From positions 17,158,001 to 17,222,000 of the forward strand of contig NC_046673.1 in the NCBI RefSeq assembly GCF_003369915.1: a stretch of DNA of 64,000 nt, in the 5' to 3' direction. Within the stretch, counting starts at the first letter, position 1. Each line of letters begins with the position of its first letter. Source of the stretch: Drosophila miranda. Its lineage: Eukaryota > Arthropoda > Insecta > Diptera > Drosophilidae. The position numbers were made by a program, and so were the translations under genes. Below are positions 22,122-35,807 of the stretch, in pieces. A model generated the notes under the pieces. That model was not told where the DNA came from. It did not search any database and saw only the letters and a program-made list of their open reading frames with translations.

Positions 22122-24476
22122 TTACTCCGATATATCAATTGGAATGGATGTGGTAAACGTGGGCGTCTCCAGCTCCTCGTGCTTCTTCATTTTGAGACTC
22201 TGCGCGAAGGCGAGTTGAATCAGTAAACATAAATAAATCATAAATAGAGCAAACCCACCTGTTGCAGCTTATAGTGATTGATAATGTCCTGGTCGGCCGG
22301 GCACGATTGTGTAAAGGCATCCAGCTGATACATGTGGTACATGTAACGCCACAGCGCTGTCAAGTGCGTCTGTGCGGAAGAAGGAGAGGAGATCATTAGG
22401 ACTACTTAGTGTTTCGTTTCGTTTTGCACTTACTGGTATCTCAAACTCCACAAAGTATTTGCCAGCCACACGGATGTGCTGGAGACGGGGCATCAGCTCA
22501 CAGTCGAAGCAGCACATGGTGTCGCCCGTAAGGAAGCGTGTATTGCGATTGGCCAAATGGTCGTTGATCTTCTTGAGGTGCGACAAGAGGGCATTGTTCT
22601 TGGCATCGTCCTTCTTCACCAGCATCAGCTTCAACTTCACATACAGGTTCTCGATCAGAGTGGCCACCTCCTTGTCCTGCACGAACAGATTGTAGCCGCC
22701 GGGTATATTCTTCATAATGTGACGCTCGATCTTCTCGTTCTCCAGTATGGCTAGGCCGCTGTCAATCAGGATGGGCGGATGCGTCGCCTCGAAATTGGTG
22801 CGGAAATCTGGCGGCGGCTTCTGCATGTCCACTGTGGTCACCTTCAGGCTGATTGTCTTTAGCTCGGCCAGCAGATAAAGGTCCATGAAGTACTCCTGAC
22901 AGAACAGGCAGGCACCCTTGCGGCGTCCATCGATGGTGGAGGCCTGTGCAAAATGAGAAAATGGAAAACACACAACAATTAACAATTAGTTAATGTGGGT
23001 CAAATGTTTTTCGTGGCAATCAGCTGTCTGCCTAATGGGAATTTAGCTTGCATAATGATGGGGTCGGTCGGTGGCTTCGCGTGCCGCCAATTACCGATAA
23101 ATAAATCAAATAAAGTTTCCAGCCCAAATGAAACAACATAATTTCAGTCATGTGACATCATCACATCATGATCAGAGCTCTGACACTGGCAGAATGAGTA
23201 ATTGGAGGCGGCTCTTCTTCGCCTTCGACTTTGCTTTCGTCCGAATCGGGCAGGAAGTGGAGGTGGGCCCGAGCCTAGAGCCAGAGCCTTGTTCTTGATG
23301 CACTGCCAAGGCCAGCAGCGGCCACACATGTACATCCAAATGACGACGATGACATCATCATCACATCAGATGGCAATGTGCGCGCGAGAGGTTTACTTGT
23401 TGATTTCCACTGCCTTTCCCGTTGTTGCTGTTGCCCGTTGCCGTTGCCCGTTGCCTTTGCCGTTTACTGTCGACAGCCGGCTTAACTTCAATGGCAATCA
23501 ATGTGTGCGTTAGATAAGCATTCAGCATTCCTGTTTGCCTTTTACACAGCAGTTGATTGGAGAACAATACCCCCGCCACAACGGAGCAAACGAAAAGCTC
23601 TGGAAGCCCCGCCTACATGGCTATTGAATCCTCTCCAGCATCCGATTAAAAGAAAGCCCGCTATCGATAATTGGGAACGCGTTAGGCTCGCTCCGACAAA
23701 TACTTAACGCCTGAATTCCCAAACAATTAAATTATAATTCCTGATATCTAGTTAATTAGCGTTTGCCCTGTAAGTTAATGGCTTAATAGGCCTCAACCCA
23801 CATGGCCCCCGGCCCCACAGCCCCCTCCCCCCCAGCAGCATAATCAACCGCAACAACAAAACAATGGCGCTGTGGGAGCGCAGCAAGAAGTGGGTTTTTC
23901 GTATCAATTTCGCTTTGGTGCTTAAACGGTGCTTATTTTTCATTATTGCTTCTTATATATTTTTTTTTGTTTTGTTATACACCAACAAAGCAGAGTAGAG
24001 TATGTTATTAACTGTGCTTGCTGGATGCGATACACACGCTTCCCCATCCATCGGGAATGTACCGAATGACCCGGATTACATGCGGGGCATTTATTTGCTG
24101 TATCTTATTTTTAGCCTCATTTGCCATTTGCTGTGGCTTTGGCTTTGGCTTTGCTTTGCTCTCCATCAGTGTTCGCAATATGAATTGCAAAAATCGCAAA
24201 TTGTACAATAAATGTGTGGCAACGCCAAAGGTCAGTCAGTCAGTCAGCCAGTCAGTCAGACAATCGGGCAATCTTGCGGGGTGCTGCTGCCTCTGCTGCA
24301 ATTTGACGCTTTCAAAATAGAAATGACGAGAGAGAAGAGACGGCACGGCACGGCAGCAGAAAAACAACACCAAAAGTAGTTAGCAAATGTCAAGTGCCAT
24401 TCACATGCACACACATGCACATCCACATCCACACATGCATATGTACATATATGGCACTTCTGGCTAATAAAATCCA

Positions 24477-24509
<33 letters not shown>

Positions 24510-25140
24510 CCGTACCTCTTGCCAATAAAAACTGTAGATTTTTGAACAAATTTTTCGTTGGAAATACATAATTTATGAATGTGTGTGTGTGTGTGTGCTG
24601 CCAATCATACATATGTATGTGTAGGTTCCACATGCAGTTGAGGTCCAAATAATAGTAACTGTGCAGCAACCATCTCAACAGGAAGAGCTTACATTCCACT
24701 ACAAACAATTCAAACAATTTCCCGGAATAGGAATAGAGGGTAAACCCGATGAGAGAGATAAGATTTATACCCGATACCATAGGTCTCCAGGCTATAAATT
24801 TGTCCCAGAGAAACTTTTGATGATGGACAGGCCATCTTCTCTGCTTGATATTGTGAATAAAGCCCACACCGATACTATCTCTATATTTCTCAAGAATTGC
24901 CACATATTAAATGCTATCTTAACAGCTTACGATATGGTCTAAGGTCTAGTTGCTCGCTACTCTATTCCGACATTAAATTGTATCATCCCGACTGTCGATT
25001 GAGACATTCCAAATCAGCAAGGAAGGGTTTATGTCTCCGTCTCTTGTCTATCGAGCACATTCCCATTATATTGGTTTGCCGGCAGTTATTCCGTTTCTTT
25101 CAATTGTAAATTTGTGGAGCGATAAGATAAACCCCAAAGC

Positions 25141-25173
<33 letters not shown>

Positions 25174-28100
25174 ACTAAAGTAAACTCAAATAAAATACAA
25201 ACAGCAACAACAAATCATAAATAAAAACGAAATTAAATAGTTGTTGGCGGCATCGGGCATCGGGCACCGGGCACCCCGTCTGCCTCTGCGTGGCTTTATT
25301 TTTGGAACCGGTTCGCCGACAGCTGCAGAACGCAATCATTCCGTTTTCAGATGATGACGATCCTCATGGGGATGGAAGTGCGAATGGGAGTGGGGACTGG
25401 GACTGGGACTGAGGGGGGCATAAATACATACATACATATGTCAGCCTTGAGGAGAGCTTCTTCACATGCCACAACGGGCGATTGTACCGATTTCACCGAT
25501 TCTTTTTGGGCCACATACAAGCACATGTGGCAGATATGTATGTACATATGTACATATATTTGATATCTTATCAAGCACGGGCGGAAGCCTCCGTGATGAA
25601 GTAATGGCCAAAAAAAATACAAACAAAATATAATCAACACTAAGTGACGAGCCCAGGGGTGAACGGGGAACGGGGGTGGTGGGTGCATGGCTGATATTTG
25701 GTTGGGTGTGCTACAAACGTGAGCTTCACACTTGCATACTCCACCTTCCGCCCACAAATTGTTAATGGGCTAATCGGTCTCCCCACCCGCTTCTCTCTGG
25801 CCGGTAATCAATTTGGAGAATTTATTTCAGAACATTCCAGAAACGCAAGGCGTCCAAGTAATTGATTTAAACAAAATAATTCACGAGGCAACAGACCACA
25901 GAAAATATTGATTTGGCGGGACCGCAACGTTTACTCCCTCGAATATCGATCGTTTGATTAGTTTAATCAATATCTAATTAGCCTACAATTAAGTTTCACT
26001 TAAACGAAATCGAACATAATTTATAAATGCCAGCTCTCCATCTTTGGAGACATATGTAGTAGACATTGTAATAGAGAGATACCCTCCCGCAAGGGTATAA
26101 CAATAACAGTCGTTTGTCAATGAAATCCACACGCCATCCACAATTGCAAAAAGAAACAGATCAACTGTCAATGGGTGGCGGGGAAGCGGGACCTATGAAG
26201 GCGGAGTGAGGAGAAGCAATCTGTGAGGGTGGAAGTGGTGGTGGCGGAGAAGCAGAAGCAACAACAGTTAAGGCGAGGGCGGAGTAGGAGGAGACGATGT
26301 AAACATTTGCGTGTTTTCTGCATGCATATGCATGTGTGTGTGTGTGTGTGTGTGTACATTTACTGACAGCACGTGGAGGCGTGAGGAAGACAACAAATCA
26401 GTTGGTTCAACTGTCATCTCAGCATGCACACACCCACACCCCCCCCCCCCCCCACACACACACACACACATTCGATTGGGTACCACATACAGTTGTGGCC
26501 AAAATTCTAGGCCAGTTCTAGAACGTTTTGCCTCAAATTAGCAACAGCTCATTCATGGAGATTTATTTTGTTATTATATCTTTGCAAATAAACATATGTA
26601 TGTATGTATGAAATTTGCTTTGGTAGATTTCTTAATAGTTTGTATTGACCTCCGCTGTATATGGGATGCGTGCTGCAGCTTCAGTTTCTCTCTTCGCTTT
26701 AAGTGGCAACAAAGAAGCGCATTTTCCTCAACATAGACAATTGTTGGCGTTGTAAAAGGGCCCCTCAACGAAAATGGCCTTAAATTAGTTTAAGTGGATC
26801 GTGAAAACATACATACATACACACATACTATGTATGAAAGGATCGTTTCAAATCGGAATCGTTTAGGAAAGGGAAATACATACATACATATGTACGTATT
26901 TATTTTTCTTTTGTTTTGATTCGATGCCAATTTGGGGCATCTCTTGAGATCTCGCGTGGGCGATGACTCCACTCCGACTTCTGCACGAGGAGGCTTTGCC
27001 TTTGCCTTTGGCTTTGGCTTTGGCGCGAAGAGGAGGGAGGCGGAAAAGTGCACACGAGAAAAACCTGTTTAGCGTTCAATGATTGTTTTGTTAGCTGCTT
27101 TCCCTGCTCACCGCACCGCGCTTTGTCCCTCTGTGGAAACAACAAAACCATTTGTGTTTGTTTGTTGCCTGCACGCGCGGAACAGAGAGGCATGCCACCA
27201 TCTACCATCAACCCATCTACTCAGCTAGCTCAGCTCAGCTCCGACTTCCACTGCTTTCCTTCCCGCTCTGAAATTGAACTTTCACTTTTATTTTTTGCTG
27301 TAAATGGAAATGGTTTTTCCATGTGCCAATGCGCTTTTCGTGTTGGTTATGTCAAAGATGCTTCTCGGCTGCTCGCTGGAAAAGTGCTGGTCCTCCCCTC
27401 TAGTCCACAGTCAACAGGTGCGCGCCTCATATCCACTTTCTCTGGCAACAGGAAAAGGGAGTGGGCTATTGCTCATTGCATTGGGATTGCGATTGGTATT
27501 GGTATTGGGGCAGGAAATGTGACTGCGACTGGGCCTGGAACTAGGGCTGGGTTTCGGACCTGGCGGAGAATTAGTCATGCACTATAAGACTTTCCGAGAG
27601 GTGCGGCCCCGTGGCGTGGGATGGCCTGATGGATGGTTGTTTTTGGTTGGTTGGAGGAGCAGCCGGCAGAGGCAGAAGAGGGCTTACCAATAGAATCAAC
27701 AATCCAAAGTGTGTTCCGAAAACAATCACAAATTACTTTGGCAAATAACGCGGGCCCATGGGCCATGATGCGACGGCAAGGCATGCATGACGTATGCCCC
27801 CAAGAAATTTAGAAATCAGTCAAAGATAAAAGGAAGCCAAGCGGTGGAGACTTGTGTCAGCATTTTGTTAAGCAATTGGCGCAAATGGGAAGTATGATTA
27901 AGAGTTTTTCAAGAAGGAGATAAGAATAGAACCGCACAGAAATACGTTACGATCCACACTTACACGCATACACTAATACACAGGCCAGACCATGGTGTAT
28001 GTGTGTGTGCTGATGATAGGGAGAGAAGGAAACCGGTTTTGGCGATGCTTAGAAACCACAAAAAACAACACATAAAAGGGGGGGCGTGCAAGAGATGGCT

Positions 28101-28753
28101 GATGATAAAGGGGGAGAAGCTCTGGCTCTGGCTCTGGGCTCTGACCAAAAGGCAAATAAAACCCAAAAGAAGAAATGAAATGGGACATAATGAATATACA
28201 ATTCTGTTTCATGTGACACACACACGCTCACTCGGCAGAAGAGCAGAGGGGGAAACATAAGTAGCAGAAACAGCATTTCCAAGGTGTATTTATTCAACGT
28301 GACGCATTTCCAAAGAGCACTCGTACAATAGTTTACCCATTTTGCTTTATATTGTATTAGCCGCGTCCCACAAGGAGTGCGAGACATAGTTGGGCAAAAA
28401 AAAAAAAAACATACTTGGTGGGGGGAAGAGCGGGGACTTCATCACCTCATTCAAATATAATACACCTTGACACACCGTTCTTTTTGTCTTTGTGCTTTTT
28501 GCATTTATGCTGGCGTAGACGCGACGCCGACGCTGCTGCTGCTGCCGCTGACAGCGCTGCATTTTCACTTTGTGGCATGGAAATGAAAATCCAACCCAGC
28601 TAAACACATACACATACACATGAGTGCATGACATGCAAATATGACCAAAGGAAAACCCACCTTGATGATCAGTTCTATCTCGGGAACATCGAATTTGCTG
28701 CTGCCGTTTGTCGTCTCCTGCTGCGACTGCGGCTCGACGTCGGCGGCGGACAT
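22122..28753 (-). CDS. Clic: Chloride intracellular channel protein (CLIC, GST-fold)
   Basis: Coding exons 28661..28753, 22434..22943, 22259..22369 and 22122..22199 give 263 aa with consistent phases. Exon 1 encodes MSAADVEPQS to PEIELIIK, and exon 2 continues ASTIDGRRKGACLFCQEYFM. The family's N-terminal thioredoxin-like half carries C-LF-C where vertebrate CLICs have CPFS, and the all-helical C-terminal half includes NTRFLTGDTMCCFDCELMP. CLICs switch between soluble GST-like and membrane forms. The first intron is 5.7 kb. The start lies about 270 bp from a Motif 6/DRE promoter repeat and about 1.1 kb head to head from Nup93-1. Confidence 0.95.
24472..24509. repeat. CA dinucleotide repeat
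   Basis: Near-continuous CA units in Clic intron 1; a complementary GT run follows at about 24580-24598, so the pair could form a hairpin in RNA. Confidence 0.85.
25141..25167. repeat. Poly(A) run of 27 bases
   Basis: Homopolymer in Clic intron 1, directly after about 500 bp of less repetitive sequence. Confidence 0.9.
26333..26470. repeat. GT repeat, C15 run and CA repeat cluster
   Basis: GT units at 26333-26354, a run of 15 C at 26439-26453, then CA units to 26470. Confidence 0.85.
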
Positions 28754-28967
28754 GGTTGGCTCCTTATTCTTCTCTTTTGCAGCGTTTTGTGGAAAGGTTT
28801 ATCCGCGTGACGGGGTGCGTACGTGTGTGTGTTTTTCCTTTTCGCTCTTGTTGTGCTAATTTTTATATTTGCTAATATCTGTACACAGACACACAATCAC
28901 AGAATACACAGTCACCGCAGCAAAGTAAAATATATAATTGCTGAAAGTTTATCTCGCACTCGGTGTA

Positions 28968-29680
28968 TGTTTTGTGTCAAAGTCAAAAAAAAAATTGGTG
29001 CGCACCAGTTTTGCGACCACATTTATCGATAGACCCTCAAAAATATAACAAAATATACCGTCTCATTATGAAAATATACCGTAAATATACTGACGAACTC
29101 ATGTTCTGTTTTACATATTCCTCAATTTTGATATTCTGTCGAATAAAACCCTTTGCTTTGCCCATATAATTTTAGGCCATTGATGAATAAATTCTCTACA
29201 AGATTGGCTATTTTTAAGTACTCCCATTTTAACTGCAGCAAGGTCTTAACAAAAAAGGTCAACAAAAAACAGTGGCAACGTAAGTGGGTATGGAATGCGT
29301 CGTAAGTGAGTATGAAATGTCACATCAACCAGAGTATGGGCATGTGGATACCCTATTTCGTTAAAATTAGACGAAGATCCTGTTAGTCAAAATTATCTCA
29401 AATTGATATGTTTTAGACATATTCATGAATATGAATGGTATCTTGCATTTATACATCTCGATCCTGATACCTATTCTTGATCTCCGTAAGAATACAATAA
29501 ACTGCAAAATATCGTTGTGATATTTAAAAAAGACACTAAGTTGTTGTTGCCTTTGGAGCCTGGGATGACAAACATATTCTCAATTCTATAATATCCTTTC
29601 CCCTAGGGTATAAAAATTAGTGTTGCCGCAACTTTTGTGCATGGAATGGGGCTCATTGTCGTCCTGTTTCAGGAATCGCC
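28968..29680 (+). repeat. Promoter-bearing dispersed repeat, copy A
   Basis: Begins with an A run and the palindrome GGTGCGCACC (28997-29006), then GCGACCACATT, a DRE at 29024-29031 and several AAATATACC units (Motif 6 on the minus strand). The body (TTTTACATATTCCTC, GCCCATATAATTTTA, TGATGAATAAATT, CTACAAGATTGGCTA) recurs at about 50.9 and 54.4-54.7 kb. The distal part (CCCTATTTCGT, TGCAAAATATCGTTG, CCCCTAGGGTAT) matches 54.95-55.25 kb. It occupies the space between Clic and Nup93-1. Confidence 0.75.
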
Positions 29681-29688
29681 GGCATAAC

Positions 29689-29698
29689 TATCGATAGA
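29689..29698. promoter_or_regulatory. DRE upstream of Nup93-1
   Basis: CTATCGATAG, a palindromic DREF/BEAF-32 site about 145 bp before the Nup93-1 ATG. Confidence 0.6.
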
Positions 29699-29842
29699 TA
29701 TTCTTGGCGCGTAAATGCAGCTCTGATTTTGCCACCAAGTGGCATCGCCGTCCATCAAATTTTGTTAATATTCTCATTGCCGGCGCACGCCGCCTTTTTG
29801 CATTTTCTGTTGATTTTGTTCAAATTGTAAGAGCGCAAGAAC

Positions 29843-32621
29843 ATGGAACTTGGGGACCTTCTGCAGCAGGCCCAGTCCCTCACAAATGACACCAGAATGG
29901 ACGACGACATGCCGCGCGTAAATCGCACCATTTCACAAGTATTGCAGGCCACACAGGAACTCCACTCCCGTGCGACCCTCACAGGAACCCACGATCTGAA
30001 GGCGTAAGAGTCACACAAATAGTGTTCAATAGAAAGCACACTCAGGCAATCCACATTTTCCATTTTCCCCCAGGCACATGCTGCTGGGCTCCAAGGGCGT
30101 GGATCTGCCGAAGCTGTCGCAGAAGCTCGAGACGCTAAGTGCGCGGAAGACCTTCGAGCCTCTGGACCCTGTCTCGGACACCGATGTGTATGCCTTTCTG
30201 AAAAACGAGCGCGAGAACGCCATACTTTCCGTAATTGATGAGACCAATCGCGGGGTAAGTCATGGGCACAACCACACACATTTGGGGATTTGTTGTATTT
30301 TTCATGGCTTTGATCTACAATTGGCAGATTTTCGAGTCAGTGGAGAAGCATAAGTGGCGCCGCATTTATGCCGAGTGGGGGGAGGAGAAGGAGTCCCTGC
30401 TGAATGCCCTGATTGGGCCCAAACAAAACGAGTTTCCCGATGTTCGGCGTCAGACGGTGTTCACAACCCTGGCGGAAACTCCAATGCCCCGTTCTCGTCT
30501 CAATCGCACCGAGGAACTGTATGCCCAGGAAATAGCCTTGTACAATCAGTCACAAATCCAGAGGGGCCATCGCCCGAACCTTCTGGCAACGTTCGCCAAT
30601 CTGGCGGCGGAGAAGTTCGATAACCAGCTCGTGTCCGAAATGTGGAGTGTGCTGCAGTTCATGGCCGACAATGCGCCGCCCTCACGCACGGCAGATGCCA
30701 TCAAGTCGCGCCTGGCCACCCAGAAGTTCGTCCAGCAGGCGCGTACCTACCTGGAGCGACGCTACAAACAGTACATAAACACCGTCATCTGGGAGAATCC
30801 TTTGCAGGCCCAGCGCGGTGGCATTCCGGACGTCTATAGCTCGGTCAACTCCTTTGTGAGCATCAATTTCTCGGTGCCGGCCACTGTGGTCGGCCTGCTG
30901 GATGTCTATAACAGCCTGCCACTGTGGGCCCTGGTCTACTACAGTCTGCGTTGCGGGGATCTGGGTGCGGCCGTCCGGTATCTCAAGGAAAGTGGCGTCT
31001 GCTACGATCTCTCCCGCCTATTGTCAATGATGAAGGAGGGCACCAAGGGGGAGCAGCATTCCCGGCTCGAGGCTGCCCTCAAGCTGGAGTACAACAGTAA
31101 ATTGCGCAGCTGCACTGATCCCTACAAGAAAGCGGTAGGTCCATCCATTAATCCCATTCAATATCCTCCTTATCTGGACCAACCTCTTATCGTTTTTCGG
31201 GCTGCAGGTGTTTGCCTATGTTCTGGCATGCGATCCACACAATTCGCATGCGGAACTGATGCGCAGCATCGACGACTTCCTGTGGATGCAGCTCTCCATC
31301 CTACGGCAGCAGGACGATCGCGAGTACAACGTCGAACAGCTCACCTACAGTGGTCTGCAGAGCCTCATCCTGGAAAAGTACGGCGAGAACTACTTCAATG
31401 CACGCGAAAAAGCGCCGCTCTACTTCAGCGTACTCGTCCTCACGGGCCAATTTGAGTCCGCGATCGAGTTTCTGGCCCGCACCGAGGACAATCGTGCGCA
31501 TGCCGTGCACATGGCCATTGCCCTGAACGAGATACACATGCTGGGCACACCGAGCTCCATGCATCATCCGCTGATTAGCGTCAATCCCGAGGATCCGGCG
31601 CCCATGAAGCGCCTGAATCTGATCCGCATGCTGGTGACCTATGCCAAGTGCTTTGAGATAACCAACACCAGCGAGGCGCTGCAGTACTACTTTCTGTTGC
31701 GCCACTTCAAGGACGACAACGGCCGCAGTCTGATGCTCAGCTGTGTCAGCGATCTGCTCGTCGAGAACTGTGATCAGCAAATGATTGATCTGATCTTTGG
31801 CAATGAAGACGATGAGTCCGGCCAGACGTAAGTGGGATTTGCTATATGGAACAGACTCTTCTGGGAATCCGTTTCTGAGACGCGTTTTGCTTTTGCTTTT
31901 CAGCGGCATCTTTGCCCAGTTCCACACAATGGACTTTGACAAGTATATGCTGGCTGGGATGGTGGGCGATGAGCTGACCTATCGCAGCAATTTCGAGACG
32001 GCAATCAGGCTGTACTTCATTGGCGGCCAGCTGGACAAGGTGATGCGTTTGGTGTGCTCTCTGCTCTCGCAGATGGTCCATCAGCCCCCGACAGAGTCCA
32101 GTATGCGGACACGATTGCGCCGGATTATCATTCACCTGGAAGATCTGCGATCCGTGCAGCGAGTGGACGTGGAGCCGCATGTCCTGGCCACATACACAAT
32201 GCTGACGCAGCTGCTCGTCTTCTTCGATCATTACCACAAAAATGAGTCGCAGCAGGCCAGCGAGGTGCTGGCCAATTTCCGGATAACGCCCAACGACTGC
32301 TCGGAGGTGGACGAGTGTGTGGCCAATCTGAAGAGCCTCTGTCCGGAGGTCACCAAGGTCCTGCCCGACATACTGCTGGCCGCCATGGATCTCATTTACG
32401 AGGAGTACATGAAAATAAAGGGAAATGGTGGCAGCAGGTCTTCCTTTGATAGCCGCGAGAGCACCCAGACCGATGACTGGAAGAACGAGAACAAGGAGGG
32501 CTCTCTGCGCCATCTGCGCATGAAGGCCAAGGCCCTCACGAATATGGCTGCCACGGTGACGTACCAAATGCCCACGGCCACTAATAAGCGTCTCGTCCAG
32601 CTGGAGATACTCATGCATTAG
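29843..32621 (+). CDS. Nup93-1: Nucleoporin Nup93
   Basis: Five exons, 29843..30003, 30074..30254, 30328..31134, 31208..31827 and 31904..32621, give 828 aa, the usual Nup93 size. All borders are GT/AG with matching phases. Residues 1-110 hold the helical linker-nucleoporin binding segment (MELGDLLQQAQSLTNDT). The rest is the all-helical ACE1-type Nic96/Nup93 domain, with conserved QYINTVIWENPLQAQRGGIP and LPLWALVYYSLRCGDLGAAV. Nup93 is a scaffold of the inner ring of the nuclear pore. Flies have two Nup93 genes; the X-linked location favours Nup93-1. The ATG lies about 145 bp downstream of a DRE. Confidence 0.94.
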
Positions 32622-32811
32622 GAAAGAAACGACACAACTCTTGAGATGGATATCCTTTCGTATAAATGCATGTGTTTTTCTCTCATTTTGTTTAAGATAA
32701 TATTTGAAATTGGAATAATTTGTTCGCGTGGATAGTGTGATAGTTCTTTCTCAGTCAGTAGTTGGATGCGTAGTGGGCGCAGGACTATGCAGGAGGATGC
32801 AGGATGTGCGC

Positions 32812-35569
32812 CTAACCCATATACTGATAGGAGGCACACACTGGCTCCTGGTGGCGCGTGTGCGGCGATGATTGCAGGGCCAGACGTTGCAGGTGACAGC
32901 CTCGACATAGGAGACGCCCATCCAAAGGATAGCAGCGCTTGTCCGGCTCATCTGTCAGCTGCATGCCGCACTCCTCGCATATGTAGCAGTCCACATGGAA
33001 GTCCTTGTCCATGGACACCACACGTACGGTCTCATCGGTGCCCTCAACGGGTGTGATGCCTGGGATAGAACAGAAAGAGTATAAAAAGCACTCTCTACAA
33101 GTCGAGAAGTCTTGGAGCATACCTTTGCCACAGCTGGCGCATTTGGGAGCAAACATTCGATGGTAATCGTTGACGCAGTATATCTTGTGATCCACATCCA
33201 CGGTGAAGGGCACACCGTCCAGGCACTCGTTGCATACGCAGCAACGGAAGCAGCCCGGGTGATAGGACTTACCCATTGCCTGCAGGATCTGCAAGAAAGG
33301 GATTCCAGTGTTACGGTGTGGTGTGCTGTGGTGTGTTGTTTGTGGCATATACGAACCATTTCCATGATCAAATGCCCGCAAATAGCGCACTTTTCCGCTG
33401 TCTGCTGGAAGCCCGAATACTGCAGAAATGAATTGTTAAGGAGAGTCAGTGGTATACATGGGATGGAAAGGAAATGGGATTGGGAGATGGGGATCCCTAC
33501 CATGTAATCCTCCTCGCAGTATACCCGTCCGTGCACATTGTAGAAGGCTTTGCCACGCAGCGCCCTGCCGCAGGAGCAGCAGATGAAGCAATTGGTGTGA
33601 TAGAGATTACCCATGGCCTGGCAGGCCTGTCCGGCACCCTTTACCTTCTCCCCGCACGTATGACAAATGCCTAGAGGGGGGAAAGGGAGACGGTAACGGT
33701 ATGGGGGATCTATTTCAGGCATTAAATATCTTTCGAAATACATACCAAAGTACTCGCCATGCTCCTCACTTTGCTCAATCTCCTCCTCCAGCTGGCGGGT
33801 GAGCTCCTCGATCTTGCGCTGCGCCTCTGTCGGACCAGCCGGACGCGGCGGAGTCACGCTGTACGGCAGCAGATTCTTGGTTAGACCTGTTTCCGGTTTA
33901 AAGACAAGTCCAAGGATTAGTTCTAGCTTTCGCTTCTCTCTTTCTATCTCTCTCTCCCTGTCCGTCTCGTGGGTCTCTTGCTCAAACGGTCCACATCCAC
34001 TGAGGGAGGGACTGTGCCTGGGGAATCGATTGAGGTAAAGGACGAGACGACTACTTGGCCACAAGAACCGGTCGGCAACCGTTTGGTGCCAAGAGCGAAC
34101 CGGTTTATGATTTGAAACCCAACCCAACCCCAGAGACTCGGTTCCTACCTTTTCTGGGTCGCAAAGCGGCATTAACCGCTGAGTGGAAAGCATTTTAGTA
34201 TGGGGGTAGAATGCAAAGGATATTAGTCTGTTTCGAATGGAACGAGAGATCCATTCTAGGGGGGACGGGGACCCATACCTGTGCTGCCCTGCGAGGGCGT
34301 GGGTGATGTGGCCACCGCCAAGGGTGCTGACATCGCTATGGGCGTAGCTCGCAGCGATGATATTGCTGTGGATGACGCCGCTGCTGGTGTCTCCTGGACT
34401 GCTCGTTGTGGCATAGCACCTGCAGCCGGTGCTGCTCTGCCTGCCACCACGCTGCCTGCGCCCAACGGGCCTGTATTGCGATGCAGATTGGCCGTCATGC
34501 ACACGTAGTCCGAGCTATTGATGTCCTCAATGTAGTTGGGATTCACCGACACATTGATGCCAGCCCCATGGCCGCCGCCAGCTGGCGCCTGTGGTGGCGG
34601 TGGCATGTGCTGCTTGATGGGTGTGTGCTGCTGCAGCTTGGACACGGACATCGGCAGGGGTGACGGCGACGAGGGCGGCACGGGACTCAGGTGGCTGGGC
34701 AGCGACAGATTCCTATAGCGCTGGGTCGGCGAGCCCAGCGTGGCAGTGGGATGTTGCGTGTTGTTTGTGCTTATGCTGCGCTGGTGCATTGGCGACGAGA
34801 GCAGCGCGTTGAGATCCAGACCAGAGGACGCGCCGGAGGAGGCCACATTGCCCGGCATTTCCTGGTACATGGTGGCCGTGGCCGGAGAGGCCTGCGGCTG
34901 GGCACGCTGCCCGGAATGGGGTATGATGTTCTCGTATATGGGCGCCACCACCTCCTCCAGAGGTTCGCGTAGGTGGCCTCCGCTCGCAGCCACCCCCACT
35001 GCCACTGTCTCGGGCACAGGCGTGTGGGCAAACCTCCCACCGCCAATAGGCTGCATCAGCAGGTAGTCGTTCAGCATGGCGCTCTGCCGGCTGCCGGGGC
35101 TCTGCGGCTGGGCGCGCTTGTGGTTCGAGTCGAATTGTCCGTAGAATTCGAGGTTCTCGTACACGGGCGAGTGCTTCTGCGGTGCGATGCGCTGGCCCAG
35201 CACCTGTGCGGTGGGCGCATAGATTTGTGGGCTACCACCCCCATTGTTGATCAGCTGCTCGACGGGCTTGGGCGTGGCGTATTTGGAGGCGGCTATAATA
35301 TTGCCGCGCTCGTACAGCTTGTAGTCGTGTGCCTGCTGTTGCTGTTGCTGCTGCTGCTGCTGCTGCTGGTGGTGGTGATGCATCTGCTGCTGACCATCGT
35401 GGATGAAGTTCTCGATGGCCCCTGGCGAGCGTTGGTAGCCACGCATGCCACCGCCACCCCCACCCCCACCGCCACCTGACCCGATGTGAAGACGCTGCAT
35501 GAGCGTTTCGTAGTCGGACTCCGTGGAGGCGGCGCTGGTGGCATTTCGTTGCGTTCTCTGGGTGGTCAT
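32812..35569 (-). CDS. jub: Ajuba LIM-domain protein
   Basis: Six exons, 34279..35569, 33746..33886, 33501..33670, 33357..33419, 33123..33288 and 32812..33059, give 692 aa. The long N-terminus is low-complexity, with a Gly run (35449-35474), a His/Gln tract (35338-35382) and repeated Pro/Tyr motifs ([15 protein letters not shown]). Three C-terminal LIM domains follow: CHTCGEKV to [15 protein letters not shown] to YCVNDYH, and CASCGKG to LLCRGCH. Each keeps the Cys/His zinc ligands. Ajuba binds alpha-catenin at adherens junctions and inhibits Warts in Hippo signalling. The donor after exon 4 is unusual (ATG/GTTCGT), but the joint [14 protein letters not shown] matches vertebrate AJUBA. It converges on Nup93-1, with 190 bp between stops. 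Confidence 0.94.
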
Positions 35570-35807
35570 TATCTTCCCCTTCTTCCTTCTCTCTTGTCAC
35601 ACGACTCTGACGCTGAGCTCTCTCTCACTCACTCACGCTCTGCGGGGGGACGGGACGCCGCCCAAATGGAATCTATCGGCTTTTGCCGGTCGAATTCCAA
35701 TGTGCTTACTGCTTGGGGCTGAATGTCAATCAGAAATTTGACTTTTCATTCACTTGGTTACTAATTTTCAGCATTTTCTTTGTCGGAAATATTGTTGGGG
35801 ATAGATG

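Larger units (their letters stand above)
22944..28660 (-). other. Clic intron 1
   Basis: A 5.7-kb intron with many microsatellites and low-complexity tracts. Open frames in it (24256-24903 minus, 24661-24942 plus, 27048-27587 plus) overlap CA/GT repeats or have no family features. No independent gene is supported. Confidence 0.6.

Noticed and set aside
24256-24903. 215-codon minus-strand frame in Clic intron 1
   Set aside because: It contains runs from CA/GT microsatellites (VCVCVCVC, HTHTHT) and starts in unconserved DNA.
27048-27587. 179-codon plus-strand frame in Clic intron 1
   Set aside because: Composition is driven by Gly/Ile and Thr/Gly low-complexity repeats near its end; no homology recognised.
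32955-34502. 515-codon minus-strand frame across the jub locus
   Set aside because: It reads through jub introns and partly in the wrong frame; the spliced LIM-domain model explains the locus better.
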